Of a DNA stretch of 64,000 bases, positions 47,681 through 57,871 are shown one piece after another. The DNA is from Primula veris (Eukaryota > Streptophyta > Magnoliopsida > Ericales > Primulaceae), in NCBI GenBank assembly GCA_963682055.1, contig OY821750.1:10418501-10482500 (forward strand). The letters are read 5' to 3'. The translations under genes and the position numbers were made by a program. The notes below the pieces were generated by a model, which had not been told where the DNA came from, did no database searches, and was given only the letters and a program-made list of their open reading frames with translations. Position 1 is the stretch's first letter, and each line of letters begins with the position of its first letter.

Positions 47681-47966
47681 TGACTCATGTGGAACACTAA
47701 CTACAGTAATGATCTGGTGGTCAATTTTAGACACACCTTTTTAGTGTTCCGAAATGTGTTTTAGGTATGTCAGAAACACTTAATAGGAACACTATCTTGG
47801 TGTTCCAAAATTGTAACACTAAAAGAAGCATTCCAATTTTTTAAATAGGAACACTTTTCTGGCTTTCCAAGAAACTGGCACATCACTTTTAGGCACCCTT
47901 TATTTGTGTTCCAAAATCTATTAGGAACACTTTATTTCTGTTCCAAAAAGGCCATTTGGTGTAGTC

Positions 47967-49645
47967 AAGTGTGTTCTTACAATGCAATATATTCTAATTT
48001 TTACGAGTTAGATGGTGGTGTCGTTATGTTAGGTAATGGCGATGCTTGTAAGATAGATGGGATAGGGAGGGTTCGTATGATGTTAGGTGATGAGACTATC
48101 AAAGTATTAGACGACGTGCATTTTGTGCCAGACTTGAAGAAGAATTTGATCTCCTTGGGAATTTTAGAAGCTAAAGGCTATTCAGTTACAATGGAGGGTG
48201 GAGTTCTTAAAGTGTGCAAGGGTGGCGTTGCGGTTTTGAGGGGGGTTAGAAATGGCAACTTGTATTATCTTGAGCATAAATCAGTTGCAAGTTCTTTTCC
48301 TATAGTTGATAGTTCATCAAAAACTATTATGGAACGTGGGCAGTTGGAGCGAATTGGAGAGTCTATCGATGTGGGACAACGGACAATAATTAATGGACTT
48401 GGGATGCAAGTTGAGGGTATTTCATCACCAATGGAGCTAGTTGGTTTGTGTGTACGTGATGACTCTGTTTGGGGTGTAGTAAGGGTAGATTGGACTAGCA
48501 CTGAGAATCATGTTGATGATTCATTTCAAAAGCACAGACCCGCTTGTTTGGTTAGAGGATCTACGAGACTCACCGGTTTGTTTAGTTGTGCACTTCAATT
48601 AGTGGATATGAGTATTTCTGTATCATATTCAGAGACTCGAAAGAGTTAGGATGGTGCATTTGTTTCGAGAGAAATCAAAGACGAAGAGAGTTCCTTTATG
48701 AAGGAGCAGACTTTCTTCTTGGTGGAGTTCTCCGAATTAGAAGCTGTTATTAGTAATTGGGTTTTCAAGAGGGATTTGGGGGTTTCTAGTGAATACTTGT
48801 TTGACTACAAGGGGTTTTTTCGGACAAGGTGGATTAAACAATTGAAAGATGGTTACTTTGAGGAGGTATTATCTTTATTTGTTAGTTGTTTGTCAATTTG
48901 TTTAGCCTTGGTAGCATATTGGTATATCGAGATGGTAGAGCTTGATATTGTGACAGCTTATTTGCTTGATTTTATTTTGAGATCTTACTTGGCTCAACCC
49001 GAGTGGTTTGTTACTGTTGACGATTGGTTAAGGGTCTGTGTACTGGCGAAGTCCGACGGGATGTTTGTGCAGTTTGTGGTGGAACATTGGTTCAACGGGA
49101 GCATGTTGGATTATTTGGTGTATTGTCTCACTTCTCGAGGAGGTCGTTTGTCTAGCTTGCTTAGATACGCTTATGCCATGATAGCTTATAGTAGTGAGGT
49201 AGAGTTGTGCTTTTCGGTTTACTCCAAGACAAAGACCTTATGTGAGACTTGGAAAATATTTGGAAAAGGGACTTATAGGAATTGAGTAGTAGGAATTCAT
49301 TTGGCTCCAATTAACCTTAGTGTTGTTTTATCTCTCAGCACTGATAAGGGGATTCAGTTAGTGGCTCGGGTTCCATTTGCAGATACAAGTGGTTTCTTGA
49401 TTAGTGCGAAGGAGTTTGTTCTTCGTTGGAGTCAAGTACTATTGTATTATGGGTTTGTATTTTGGAGAGATGATTGCATAAAACGATATATCATTTGGCA
49501 TCGTTCTACTATGAGAATAAGCATTGAGAAGATTACAAAATTGCGGTTGGGCATCGAAGGTGAAGGTGATCTTAGTGATATGATGGGTTCGTTTTGGGTC
49601 AAGTTTATACAACATGTGAGCTTGACCAATGTCTCTTGTATTTGA
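47967..49645 (+). pseudogene. Element B protease to RNase H ghost
   Basis: Directly after D the sequence reads ELDGGVVMLGNGDACKIDGI, HFVPDLKKNLISLGILEAKGY and GVLKVCKGGVAVLRG, the region after a Tork protease active site. Integrase is missing or unreadable. From 48698 a 195-codon open frame shows weak RT likeness: NWVFKRDLGV, FRTRWIKQL, then VELDIVTAYLLD and YLAQPEWFV, where Tork RT has KWVFK, RYKARLVAKGF, LDVKTAFLHG and YMAQPEGF. A further open frame, 49301-49645, may be the RNase H end. The catalytic motifs are lost. Confidence 0.7.
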
Positions 49646-49835
49646 AGTTTCGAAGGGCACGTGTTGCAGAGGTTTTGGTATTTTGCATTTGGATTGCTAT
49701 TTGAAGTTGATGGAATGATGTTGCAGAATTGAAGCCAATGTGGAGATTTGTTGAAAGTTGGATTTAATTCATATTTGTATTGTGGGTTTATCCCACATTG
49801 ATTATGTATAGGAATAAGCCTCTTTCTTAGAGTTA

Positions 49836-50259
49836 GAGTATCCACAATAGTTGTGTTAATTTTAACAATATTAAGTTTGACACATGATCATTTAATTGCA
49901 TGTTAAATGACACATGTGTAATTTAAATTTAACATTCATATTAGTGTATTAATTTAACAAAGTTATATAATTTTAATTAAAATTAATTATTAATTGAAAT
50001 TTCATTAATTAGTTATTTTGTAAATCCCACTAAAATAGGAACTAAAATAGTAATAGTTGAAATAAAATTCACGTTCAAATTAATGGTATTCTGCTACATC
50101 ATCAATTAACAACATTAAAAATATTATTATTTTTAACAACTTTTTTAATATTTATAAAGATAACACATGATTTAACATAACTAATTTAGACAAAAAAAAT
50201 GTATTGTTAGCTAACTATTTTAGTTAACAATAGAGATAACAACACTATTGTAGATGCTC
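49836..50259 (+). mobile_element. Harbinger-like (Tourist-type) MITE
   Basis: 424 bp. Ends GAGTATCCACAATAGTTGTG and, inverted, GAGCATCTACAATAGTGTTG, with TTA on both sides. Comparison with the other LTR shows the empty site with a single TTA. No ORF. Confidence 0.75.
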
Positions 50260-50330
50260 TTATAATAAGGATTGGTTTATCCCACATTGTTAATTTGAAG
50301 AAATGTGTATAGGTTAGGAGTTATAAATAA

Positions 50331-51741
50331 GGGACAATTAACAAAAACATACCATAGCTCTATTATATTACCAAAAACATACCCCAAAAACTTAACTTAC
50401 AAAAAAAAAACCTATATATACTTATTATTTCTCTAATTCTAATCAAACCATAATATAACCTCTCTCTCTAACCGCAACTCTCTCTCTCTAATCGTACCTC
50501 TCTCTCTCTAACACACGATAATCGCACATTTTTTTAACACATGCTAATCACCCATCTCTCTCTCTCAAAATTGACTAAAAACTCACAAAATATTCATATG
50601 CTAATTATAAAATGTCATACCCTAATTTTAAAATGTCATACCCTAAATGTTCTGAATCACAATCAAATATCTAAAAAAGAGTTCATACCCTAATTTCAAA
50701 ACTTCATACCCTAATTTCAAAACTTCATACCCTAATTTTAAAACTTCATACCATAATTTTAAAACTTCATACCCTACCCGTATTATATTACCAAAAACAT
50801 AATAGACCCATATATAACTAGATAATAAACAAATACACTTATAAAATTATAAATTGTAAATTGTAAAAATTAAAATTAAATTAAGTCAATTTTGGGGATT
50901 TGATCCAACGTATCGGATACCCGTACTATAAGAAGCTAATTTGACTTGGTACAATTCATTTAAAAGTCACTTATTCTAGTTTTATTCAGATAACTCGAAT
51001 TGTTTCGCCACCAACTTCTTCTCAAACTAGTTTTTCTTTTTAAACTAAAATTGAAAAAATCACAAAAAGCTCAAAAGTTGAAATAAGAAAAGATCTTTTT
51101 GCTTTTTATTTCTGTTCTTTCATCCTAATATGAAACACTCGCCAGTCGCCATTATTAGTATTAAAAATCAAGCCATCTTTTTTCTACCACTTTTAAGCTA
51201 AATTTAACTAAAAAGAAGTGCTGAAAACCCCATAAACATAGCTGTTTTCGGCACATTATTCGTAGAATAATAAGGGTATGAACAATCCGAATCCAATTAT
51301 ATAAAAAAAAAGCCTCAATTACGTTTCAACAACAACAAAAAACCCTAATTAGTTATAGGTCGTTCAATTCAACTTAAATTCCAGTCAACGAATTAAATAA
51401 ATTCAATTGAAAAAGTGAAAATGAATGAAAAATGAGTTTGGAATTTCTACCTTATTGCTGCTATCTCTCTCTAAAAGTATAGCATGATAAAAGTGATGAT
51501 GATGATAGTGCTGTGCTTTCACAATGAGGGTGAGGAAGATAGATACAGGGTTGAGAGAGAGGAGATAGATAGACTTATTCTCTGGAAAGAAGCGTATGTT
51601 TTTGATAGAAGAGAGAGAAAGATAGTTGTAAAAAAATCACACGTCAGCAGTGGGTATTGGGTATGTTTTTGATAGTTAAAGTTATAAGGGTATGTTTTTT
51701 GTAATTTAGTTCAAAAAGTAGTATGTTTTGTTAATTTATCC
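50331..51741 (+). mobile_element. Mutator-like (MULE) non-autonomous element
   Basis: 1411 bp with inverted ends GGGACAATTAACAAAAACAT and GGATAAATTAACAAAACATAC. The perfect 9-bp duplication TATAAATAA lies at 50322-50330 and 51742-51750, the hallmark of Mutator-type insertion. The other LTR of B shows the empty site. Inside are CTCTCTCT-rich leaders and repeated TCATACCCTAATTTTAAAAC units (~50598-50775), but no transposase. Confidence 0.85.
50598..50775 (+). repeat. Tandem CATACCCTAATTTNAAAA repeats in the MULE
   Basis: About seven units of ~22 bp of the form TTCATACCCTAATTTCAAAA. Confidence 0.7.
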
Positions 51742-52119
51742 TATAAATAAAATATTTGGAATTCATTATTTTTTACACCAAATAGGAGTGAGTTTTACTA
51801 TCTATGTAATTCCTCAACTATTATAGTAATATATTTCTCATTTCCTCCGTGGATTAGTCTAGGGGTTTACACACCGTAATCCCTAGTAGACCACGTTAAA
51901 TCCTTGTCTTTTCTTATTCGTGTGTGTCCTTCTTGTGGGTGTTATTTATTGTTTTCTGTTATTTGTTTGGGCTTCTGCATAACAATATATATACATATAT
52001 TAATGTTATTTATTAATGTTTAATGTTATACGAAACGAAATTTAACAAAATGAATAGGGCTATAAATATCATATTATTATCTCGTTTACTAAACGAAATT
52101 TATATTTTATTTCATTATC

Positions 52120-52555
52120 CACTACAACAAAGTTAAGAATTAGTGACAATATTTTTAGATACAATCAAATTTTGTCTCAAAATGGTAACTTTTCAGAACA
52201 AAAATAATCTCTTAAATACAAAAATAATTTTTTTGTCTAAAATATAACTTTTAGGCACATAATTCGAATTTTTTGTCTACAAAGACAATTTCATACGAAC
52301 ATAAAGAGACAATTAAAATTTGTCTTCAAAATAATTTTTGAGACGAAATTAAATTGTGTACTTGTGTCCGTATGAGTTTGTCTTTTGAGACAAATTTTTT
52401 TCTTCAAATTATGTGCATAAAAGTTAGATTTGGGGACAAAAAAATCATTTTTGTGTCTAAAATGTTATTTTTGTCCCGAAAAATTAGAATTTGAAGACAA
52501 AATTTGATTGTCTCTAAAAAAAAAATTGTATGTAATTCTGAAGTTTGTTGTAGTG
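52120..52555 (+). mobile_element. Palindromic CACTA MITE
   Basis: 436 bp starting CACTACAACAAA and ending TTTGTTGTAGTG, flanked by ATC on both sides (3-bp duplication of the CACTA group). The two halves are inverted copies of each other over nearly the whole length (for example AATCAAATTTTGTCT near the start and AGACAAAATTTGATT near the end), so the transcript could fold into one long hairpin. No coding capacity. Confidence 0.88.
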
Positions 52556-52770
52556 ATCATTTCATTTAAGGTCATCTGGCAACACATTTTTTTACTTAAT
52601 TTTTGGTTTTGGATTTAAAAAATATTTGAGTGTTGGATAAGTCAAAATATTCAGATTCTAAAAATCTAATTTTTATGCTGAAAAAGCTAAAATATCCAGA
52701 TTTTTAAAGTCAAGATTTTCAGTAGATTTTTAAAATCTGATTTTCGATAAAAAAATTTGTTATCAAACAC

Positions 52771-53518
52771 TAGGGGTGGTCTTTTTGTACTGATTTGTAC
52801 CAAACGACCGTTTTTCGAGCCGAACCAATCAAGTCGGTACCAAAAGTTTGGTATACCGACATTACGGTATGGTACAACCGAACGATCTTTGAAAGTCGGT
52901 TAGGTTTCGGTATTCGTTTGGTGAGTTCGGTATGGTACCGATTCAAACCGAAAGTACTATATAGACAAATAAAATAAAATACTTATATACACTTAATTAT
53001 TAATATTGTTATAATATATTTATATTACTTTTTCTAGTGAATATTTATAATATTTTCTTTTATTTATAATATTTACTAGGAAGGTTTAGTAGTGTTTACT
53101 ATTTTAGGTAAATAAACAAGAAATGTAACAATAATATAAATAAATTTATATTTTTAATCTATTACTTTTAAAAATTTATACTATATTTTTTTTTCAATAA
53201 GCACCCTTTTTCTATCACCACTTATAAACTCTAAAATTTGGTATAAAAACGAAACCAAACCGAACCAACCGAATAGTTTAGTATACCGAAAGTTCGGTAT
53301 ACAGAATTTTTTGGTTCAGTAATGATATGAACAAAAGTGGGTGGTACAAGTGGTTGGTAGCCGAGTATACCACGCTCACCACCAGGGTTCGAACCTTGGC
53401 ACATGCGAAGTAGGTTTACTTCCAAAGGAGGGTTATTAATTATCAAAAACAAAAAACTAGTTTGATATGGTATTGGTATGTAGTCAAAAAGTTCGGTACC
53501 GAACCAATTTCAGCCCTA
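52771..53518 (+). mobile_element. hAT-like non-autonomous element, copy 2, with a SINE inside
   Basis: Runs TAGGGGTGGTCTTTTTG ... TTTCAGCCCTA, flanked by TCAAACAC and CCAAACAC (7 of 8). Reverse complement of the copy at 33811-34460, apart from the SINE at ~53337-53450. Rich in CGGTATACCGA-type palindromes. Confidence 0.8.
53337..53450 (+). mobile_element. tRNA-derived SINE
   Basis: Box A TGGTACAAGTGG (53342-53353) and box B GGTTCGAACC (53386-53395) of an RNA polymerase III promoter are 32 bp apart, as in tRNA-type SINEs. The tail ends TTATTAATTATCAAAAAC. The flanks AACAAAA on both sides fit a target duplication, and the other hAT-like copy shows the site without the SINE. Confidence 0.75.
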
Positions 53519-53526
53519 CCAAACAC

Positions 53527-54560
53527 ATCATTACTAAGGAATGAAAACGAGATGAGGTATTAACGAAACGAAAACAAAAAATATTGATTTCGTCACGACT
53601 CACATGTTATTTTAAAAAAGTAAGTCTTTTATTAATGAATGGAAAATAGGTATTAACCCTATTCATAAACGAAAGAGGACCAAAAGTCGAAATTATATAA
53701 ATTACAAAATAATACGACTAAAACACAGAAAAGAATAAAAGGTCCCTTATAAAATAGACAATGAAATAGTAAAATAAAGGAAGCGACCCGAGCTAAGGCT
53801 CGGAACCCTCAATAGACCTGTGGCTTGGGCCTTGGTCCATCATTGAATCAACAAATAAGGAAGCCAACCAAAAATTTGTTAATGTTTTCTTGCATGTCAT
53901 ATTTAACAGTACTCTCTTATTTAAAGCATTTTGCATCCAATTTTTTTTTTTTTATATGAATGGATGAATAAACCCATTATTTCATTAATAATGAATGGTC
54001 GTAACAATTTTATTACATCTTAAATCAACAATTAAAACTTGAATAAAATAAAAGATTACCGTGCTAAGAAAAAGAAAAAGAAAACCAGACTTTAATCTGT
54101 TATTCTACACATTTGAGAAACTTGTAGTAATTTCTCCACATCTTGTGGTAGCAATCGAGAATCTTATTGTGATTAGAAACTTTGTCTTCGATATTTGGAA
54201 AAAACTGTTTTTAACAATTTTGTGACCGTCAATCAAATTAACATCACTTTATTTGAAATAAAACATTGTTCTCAACTTGGTTTTAGTCTGAACAGAAGAT
54301 TCAATCATCTACCCAATAGTGAAGCAAATCAGTATTTTTAATTGAAAATAACTTGTGGAGCTTCATTTAGAAGCACAACGCACCAAAATCTTATCTGAAT
54401 GACCTAACCTTATAAATCCCAACTCATAAGTCACAGAATCGGAGAGGCATCGAGATTACATCTACTATTTTTAGACAACATGAGCATCCCGTTGGAATGT
54501 GGAGAAAATTGAGTGAAAAAAAAAAAAGATCCAAAAAAGAATCTGGATCCCAAGATGGAA
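53527..54560. other. Unassigned AT-rich stretch
   Basis: About 1 kb with no ORF above ~60 codons and no matching ends. A poly-T at 53940-53953 followed by TATATGAATGGATGAATAAAC may mark the end of an old minus-strand retroposon, but this is not secure. Confidence 0.3.
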
Positions 54561-54564
54561 AGAT

Positions 54565-54706
54565 ATTAGAGCCCATATACCTTACTATTAAAGCGAAATT
54601 TCAAGTATCCAACAAGCGGATATAATGAACAGGTGGAGGTGAGACCCAACATCGATAACCCGCTCTAATATCATATTAGAGCCCATGCATCTTACTATTA
54701 AAAAAC
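54565..54706 (-). repeat. Possible TRIM or LTR remnant
   Basis: ATTAGAGCCCATATACCTTA and ATTAGAGCCCATGCATCTTA are direct repeats ~110 bp apart. Between them CGCTCTAATATCAT resembles a reversed, mutated Met-tRNA primer binding site, next to GGTGAGACCCAACATCGATA. Too short for a firm call. Confidence 0.35.
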
Positions 54707-54714
54707 CTCGTAAT

Positions 54715-55162
54715 CAGGGGTGGAACCAGACTTATTTTTTAGGGGGGTCGTGGTGTAAATAATATGTCAAATAGAAAATAAAATAAATATGGTCTAATAA
54801 AAAAATAAAGAATTTTTCCTATATTTAACATAGCATGAAATAAATATAAAGTTAAGACAACTTATTTGGTAATAAAATAAATTTTTTTAGTAATCTTGTT
54901 TGTAAAAATACAATGACTATTTACGAAAGTTGTTAATTTCAAGATAAAAAACATAAAATTTTAGAAAAAAACAGTTAAAAATGATTTGAAATTCTAAAAT
55001 TCCATTAACTTAAAGCTAATTTTACCACTACACCAACAACTTTTTTTATTCAATTAGCGAGACCAACAATGAATATATCTTAGAAAAATTTAAATTACAT
55101 ATAAAAAAAAATTTAAAAATCGCCGCCGGGGTGTCTACGGCCATCCCCTGGGTCCGTCCCTG
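54715..55162 (+). mobile_element. hAT-like non-autonomous element (448 bp)
   Basis: Ends CAGGGGTGGAACCAGAC and GGGTCCGTCCCTG. Perfect 8-bp duplication CTCGTAAT at 54707-54714 and 55163-55170. No ORF. Confidence 0.85.
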
Positions 55163-55391
55163 CTCGTAATGGTAAGCATGTGTAATTGTTTATAAAACAC
55201 AATTTTGATCGATATTCATAGATATTGAATAATATAAACTCTAACAAAAAATGATCGGAATATCACGTTATGAAGCCTAGTGATAGATGTGCGCCGCCGA
55301 AACACCACCTTTATTCCGAGGCAAACGGGGGCTAGGGTGAGGAGTGAATAGAGATTTTTTTTAGAGAGAGATGGGCTTTAGATTTTTTTAA

Positions 55392-55826
55392 GAACATCTG
55401 GTTAACATGTTCCTTCTGAACGTGCATCATTGGAAATATCAACGTGATCCACTTGAACAATTCCATGTCTGCACATTCGTTAGTCACAACTTGTGGAATT
55501 TTTTGCCCTCAAAAAAGACATAATCCCTTCACTTTATAAAGTGGTTCCGAACCGATTACTAGCATCTTACCAAACACATAGTTACGAGCAAAATTCATAC
55601 GGTGCAAGAAGCCGTAAACCTTGTTTAAAGTGATATAAGATACCATATTCTCCTCGTTATACTTGTAGTCGCAAAACCATGGGAATATCCCTCTGGATCA
55701 TACGTGTCCCAGAACTTGGTAAAAGACATTTTATTTTGTAACGACCTTATGAAAATTGGCCCTTGTGTTGGAATATAGCATCTTCCATCTATATAGATCC
55801 ATCTTACTTGGTTGTAAAAGATCTAA
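55392..55826 (-). pseudogene. Elongation factor 1B-gamma pseudogene fragment, C-terminal domain
   Basis: Read on the minus strand: LDLLQPSKMDLYRWKMLYSN, TRANFHKVVTK, stop, FTKFWDTYDPEGYS, frameshift, WFCDYKYNEENMVSYITLNK, GFLHRMNFARNYVFGKMLVI, GSEPLYKVKGL, GQKIPQVVTNECADMEL and QKEHVNQM. These follow the conserved C-terminal domain of eEF1B-gamma (WDMYDPEGYS, WFCDYKY, FGKMLVIGS, VKGLWLFRGQ) without introns in the ~435 bp covered. The true protein is a subunit of the EF1 exchange complex in translation. Stops, a frameshift and loss of the N-terminal glutathione-transferase-like part make it a dead copy, perhaps processed. Near 55806-55890 the LDLLQPS coding is repeated three times. Confidence 0.8.
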
Positions 55827-55899
55827 AGAAATAGTCAGTATTACTTGGTTGCAAAAGATCAAAAGAAATAGTCAGCATTATTTTGGTAACAACAGATCA

Positions 55900-56392
55900 A
55901 CAGCAGCAATGACCATTCAGTCAGATTACTTATAACACCATTAATATAAAGAAAGTTCTGGAGATCAAATTTAAACTTCATTTTTAGTGACTTAAGTTGA
56001 TAGCTCGGGACCTTCCCTAATCATGAAACATCTATTAAAAACAAGAACAGTGACATTTTATTGAATATAAATGTAAATAAAAAATTACAACTTTGACATT
56101 TGGACAATTACACAACACAAGTACATTACAAGCCACTGACAACCAATTAGGAGAAAAAAACCATCACCAGAGGCGAAAAATCATTAATTCAGTGGAGAAG
56201 TTCAGATAGATCGTGTATCATATTTTTTCCAAAATAGTTGTGTTTAATATAAAAGATACCACTCATCACATCATCGTTTAGTTTCACCACTGGCGAGGCA
56301 CAAAATGCTACAACCACATGACACAATCACAAAACAAAAAACGAAATTATCAAGCAAAATACAAATATTTTTTGACCCTGAAGGAGCATGCT
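55900..56392. other. Region 3' of the 126-residue ORF
   Basis: AT-rich, no ORF. On the minus strand it would hold the 3' UTR of the small gene; TTTATTG/TTTATT (AATAAA reversed) words occur near 56055-56085. Confidence 0.35.
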
Positions 56393-56773
56393 TTAGTCAT
56401 CATAAGCGGTGACCTTTGTTTTACCATTTTTGCTTGTAACATGAACATTATCTTTGTCGGTGACGGTCTTTTTACCGTTTATATCGATTGTTGTTTTATT
56501 GCCGCTTCCCTTTTCCCCTGTGGTTGTAATTTTGTTTCCCTCATCGCCATCATTTCCTTCTTTGCCCGACTCCGTATCTTCGTCCTCCTTGGTTTTTTTA
56601 TTGCCGGTGGTTGTCTTTTCATTGCCCTTTCCATTGGTGCCAATTATAGCTTTGCCTCCATTGGTACCACAGATATCAACCCCGTTTATTGAAATCGATG
56701 GAGTTCCATTCGTACCACCAACATTTACTCCATTGATACATAGATCAATATTCACTCCAATTGTAATAGCCAT
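56393..56773 (-). CDS. Small Gly/Asn/Lys-rich protein of unknown function
   Basis: One exon, 126 residues, start ATG at 56773-56771 (MAITIGVNIDLCINGVNV). The first half has three diverged copies of a (I/N)xNG(V)...GTNG unit (residues ~12-50) with Cys at 12 and 35. The second half is very hydrophilic, full of K, E, D, G, T (EDEDTESGKEGNDGDEGNK) and ends VTSKNGKTKVTAYDD. No signal peptide, membrane helix or known domain is seen. Support for a real gene: a TATA box (CTATAAATA) about 90 bp upstream, GC content above the flanks, and no competing long ORF of sensible composition. I do not recognise the family. It could also be a lineage-specific gene born near transposons. Confidence 0.55.
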   Translation of the reverse strand: MAITIGVNIDLCINGVNVGGTNGTPSISINGVDICGTNGGKAIIGTNGKGNEKTTTGNKKTKEDEDTESGKEGNDGDEGNKITTTGEKGSGNKTTIDINGKKTVTDKDNVHVTSKNGKTKVTAYDD

Positions 56774-56862
56774 CACTCTCTATTTTTATGGTAGCTAGCT
56801 AGATATTTTAAAAAAGGATTAAACTGAAAGAGGTGTGTTATGTATAGCTCTAACTATGCTAT

Positions 56863-56873
56863 GAGTATATTTA
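56863..56873 (-). promoter_or_regulatory. TATA box of the 126-residue ORF
   Basis: Minus strand CTCTATAAATATACTC, ~90 bp before the ATG, which leaves room for a leader of ~60 nt. Confidence 0.5.
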
Positions 56874-56899
56874 TAGAGATGGTAATTAATGTGGAGGAT

Positions 56900-57871
56900 T
56901 CAACAAACACACTAAAAAAGGATGCCTTCACACAATTGTAGTAATATTTATTAATAAAAGTTGGTCTTCTCCCCTTAAACTATAGCCTTTTACCCCACTT
57001 GGTTTGAAATAAATATAGTTATGGCCAGCTGCCTAATTGAATATAGTTATGCATAAAGATATAATTTCGTTGTCAAAGTCTTTTTATACAATATTTATCC
57101 CATCCACTACTCATAGTTTAATGATTTTCTTATTGATAGTCCAATAATTGTTGTTCGAAGTCTTTATTATATTTTGTTGATTAACTATTTCAAAATTTAA
57201 CCTTTTCTGCGATATAGGCCTTAAAAAATAGTAAAAGCTGTAAACTATGTTTTTTTTTTTTTTGCATTTTTTGTTTTTTTTTGTTTTTTGTTTTTACACC
57301 TAATAGATATGATGCATGTATTTAAATGTTGCAAGTTGCAACGTCCCTAGGAGCCCATAATGAATAAAAATCTTATTAAAATATGACCGACCATAAATGA
57401 GCCGTTTAAGATAAAGCAAACTCAAAAAGATAAAAATTGATAAAAAAGTAAGACTCTCTCTCATGTCATTTGATCAAATATTAATTATTTAAACGTATAG
57501 AAGACTTTTATTTACTGATCGTATAAACCATCGAGTCAGCTGAATTTCTAGAAAGTCTACTAAGTTTTATTTGTATCATTCCAAGTACTGTCCTTATTGT
57601 AAGCACTTTTAGTGGGGGTTTTAGGGTCTTGAAAATGTTGCTCAGCGGTAGAGTTATTTGAGTGCTGGTCACATGAGTTAGGCTGGTAGATGTAAAACTA
57701 TGCAATATATCTATCATGTTCAGATATTTGCACATATTTTTATACATATATATACATTTTTTTTGCCACACACATTAAACGAAAGGAAGTTTCATGTTGA
57801 GAGTTAAAATAAATCTCTTGTAATAATTTGATTAACTTATGACAATGTTTTCCCACATTGGAAATTTCAGA
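56900..57871. other. Unassigned AT-rich stretch
   Basis: Upstream of the small gene. It includes T/G-rich low-complexity sequence at ~57250-57297. No gene, tRNA or transposon ends recognised. Confidence 0.4.

Larger units (their letters stand above)
33038..47966 (+). mobile_element. Element D: CACTA-like DNA transposon carrying a host gene fragment
   Basis: The right end is TGTTCCAAAAAGGCCATTTGGTGTAGT(C), reverse complement of a CACTA-type end (ACTACACCAAATGGCC). The left end matches it from AAATGGTCTTTTTGGAACA on but lacks the outer CACTACACC. Many GGAACAC/GTGTTCC words within ~250 bp of each end are the subterminal repeats usual for CACTA elements. D splits B between the gag tail and protease. 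Without the nested hAT-like element, E and F, it is ~4.7 kb and encodes no visible transposase, but contains a glycolate-oxidase gene fragment with introns (45981-47155). It is therefore a non-autonomous, gene-capturing (Pack-CACTA type) element. Superfamily assignment is from termini only. Confidence 0.65.
14282..51984 (+). mobile_element. Element B: Tork-like Ty1/copia retrotransposon split by nested insertions
   Basis: The left LTR (14282-14686) and right LTR (49749-51984) match over their whole length, apart from two DNA elements in the right one, and both begin TGTTGAAAGTTGG. The flanks are ATATA on both sides, a perfect 5-bp duplication. B's pieces are: 5' LTR; PBS TTGGTATCAGAGC at 24389-24401; gag 24432-25005 and 32822-33037; protease to RNase H ghost 47967-49645; polypurine tract AATGTGGAGATT at ~49736-49748; 3' LTR. 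With insertions removed, B would be roughly 4 kb. Gag words such as MTDEEWKNKNKS, NRLYMKKK and NSLPEKYKHL are typical of Tnt1/Tork. Everything between its LTRs arrived later, so B is the oldest layer of the pile. Confidence 0.85.
49749..51984 (+). repeat. 3' LTR of element B, split by two DNA transposons
   Basis: LTR blocks 49749-49835, 50260-50330 and 51742-51984 join to match the 5' LTR at 14282-14686. Preceded by AATGTGGAGATT (polypurine tract) and followed by ATATA, the target duplication. Confidence 0.85.

Noticed and set aside
56318..56798. Plus-strand ORFs of 124 and 114 codons opposite the small gene
   Set aside because: Antisense of the 126-residue frame; very hydrophobic low-complexity composition and no promoter.
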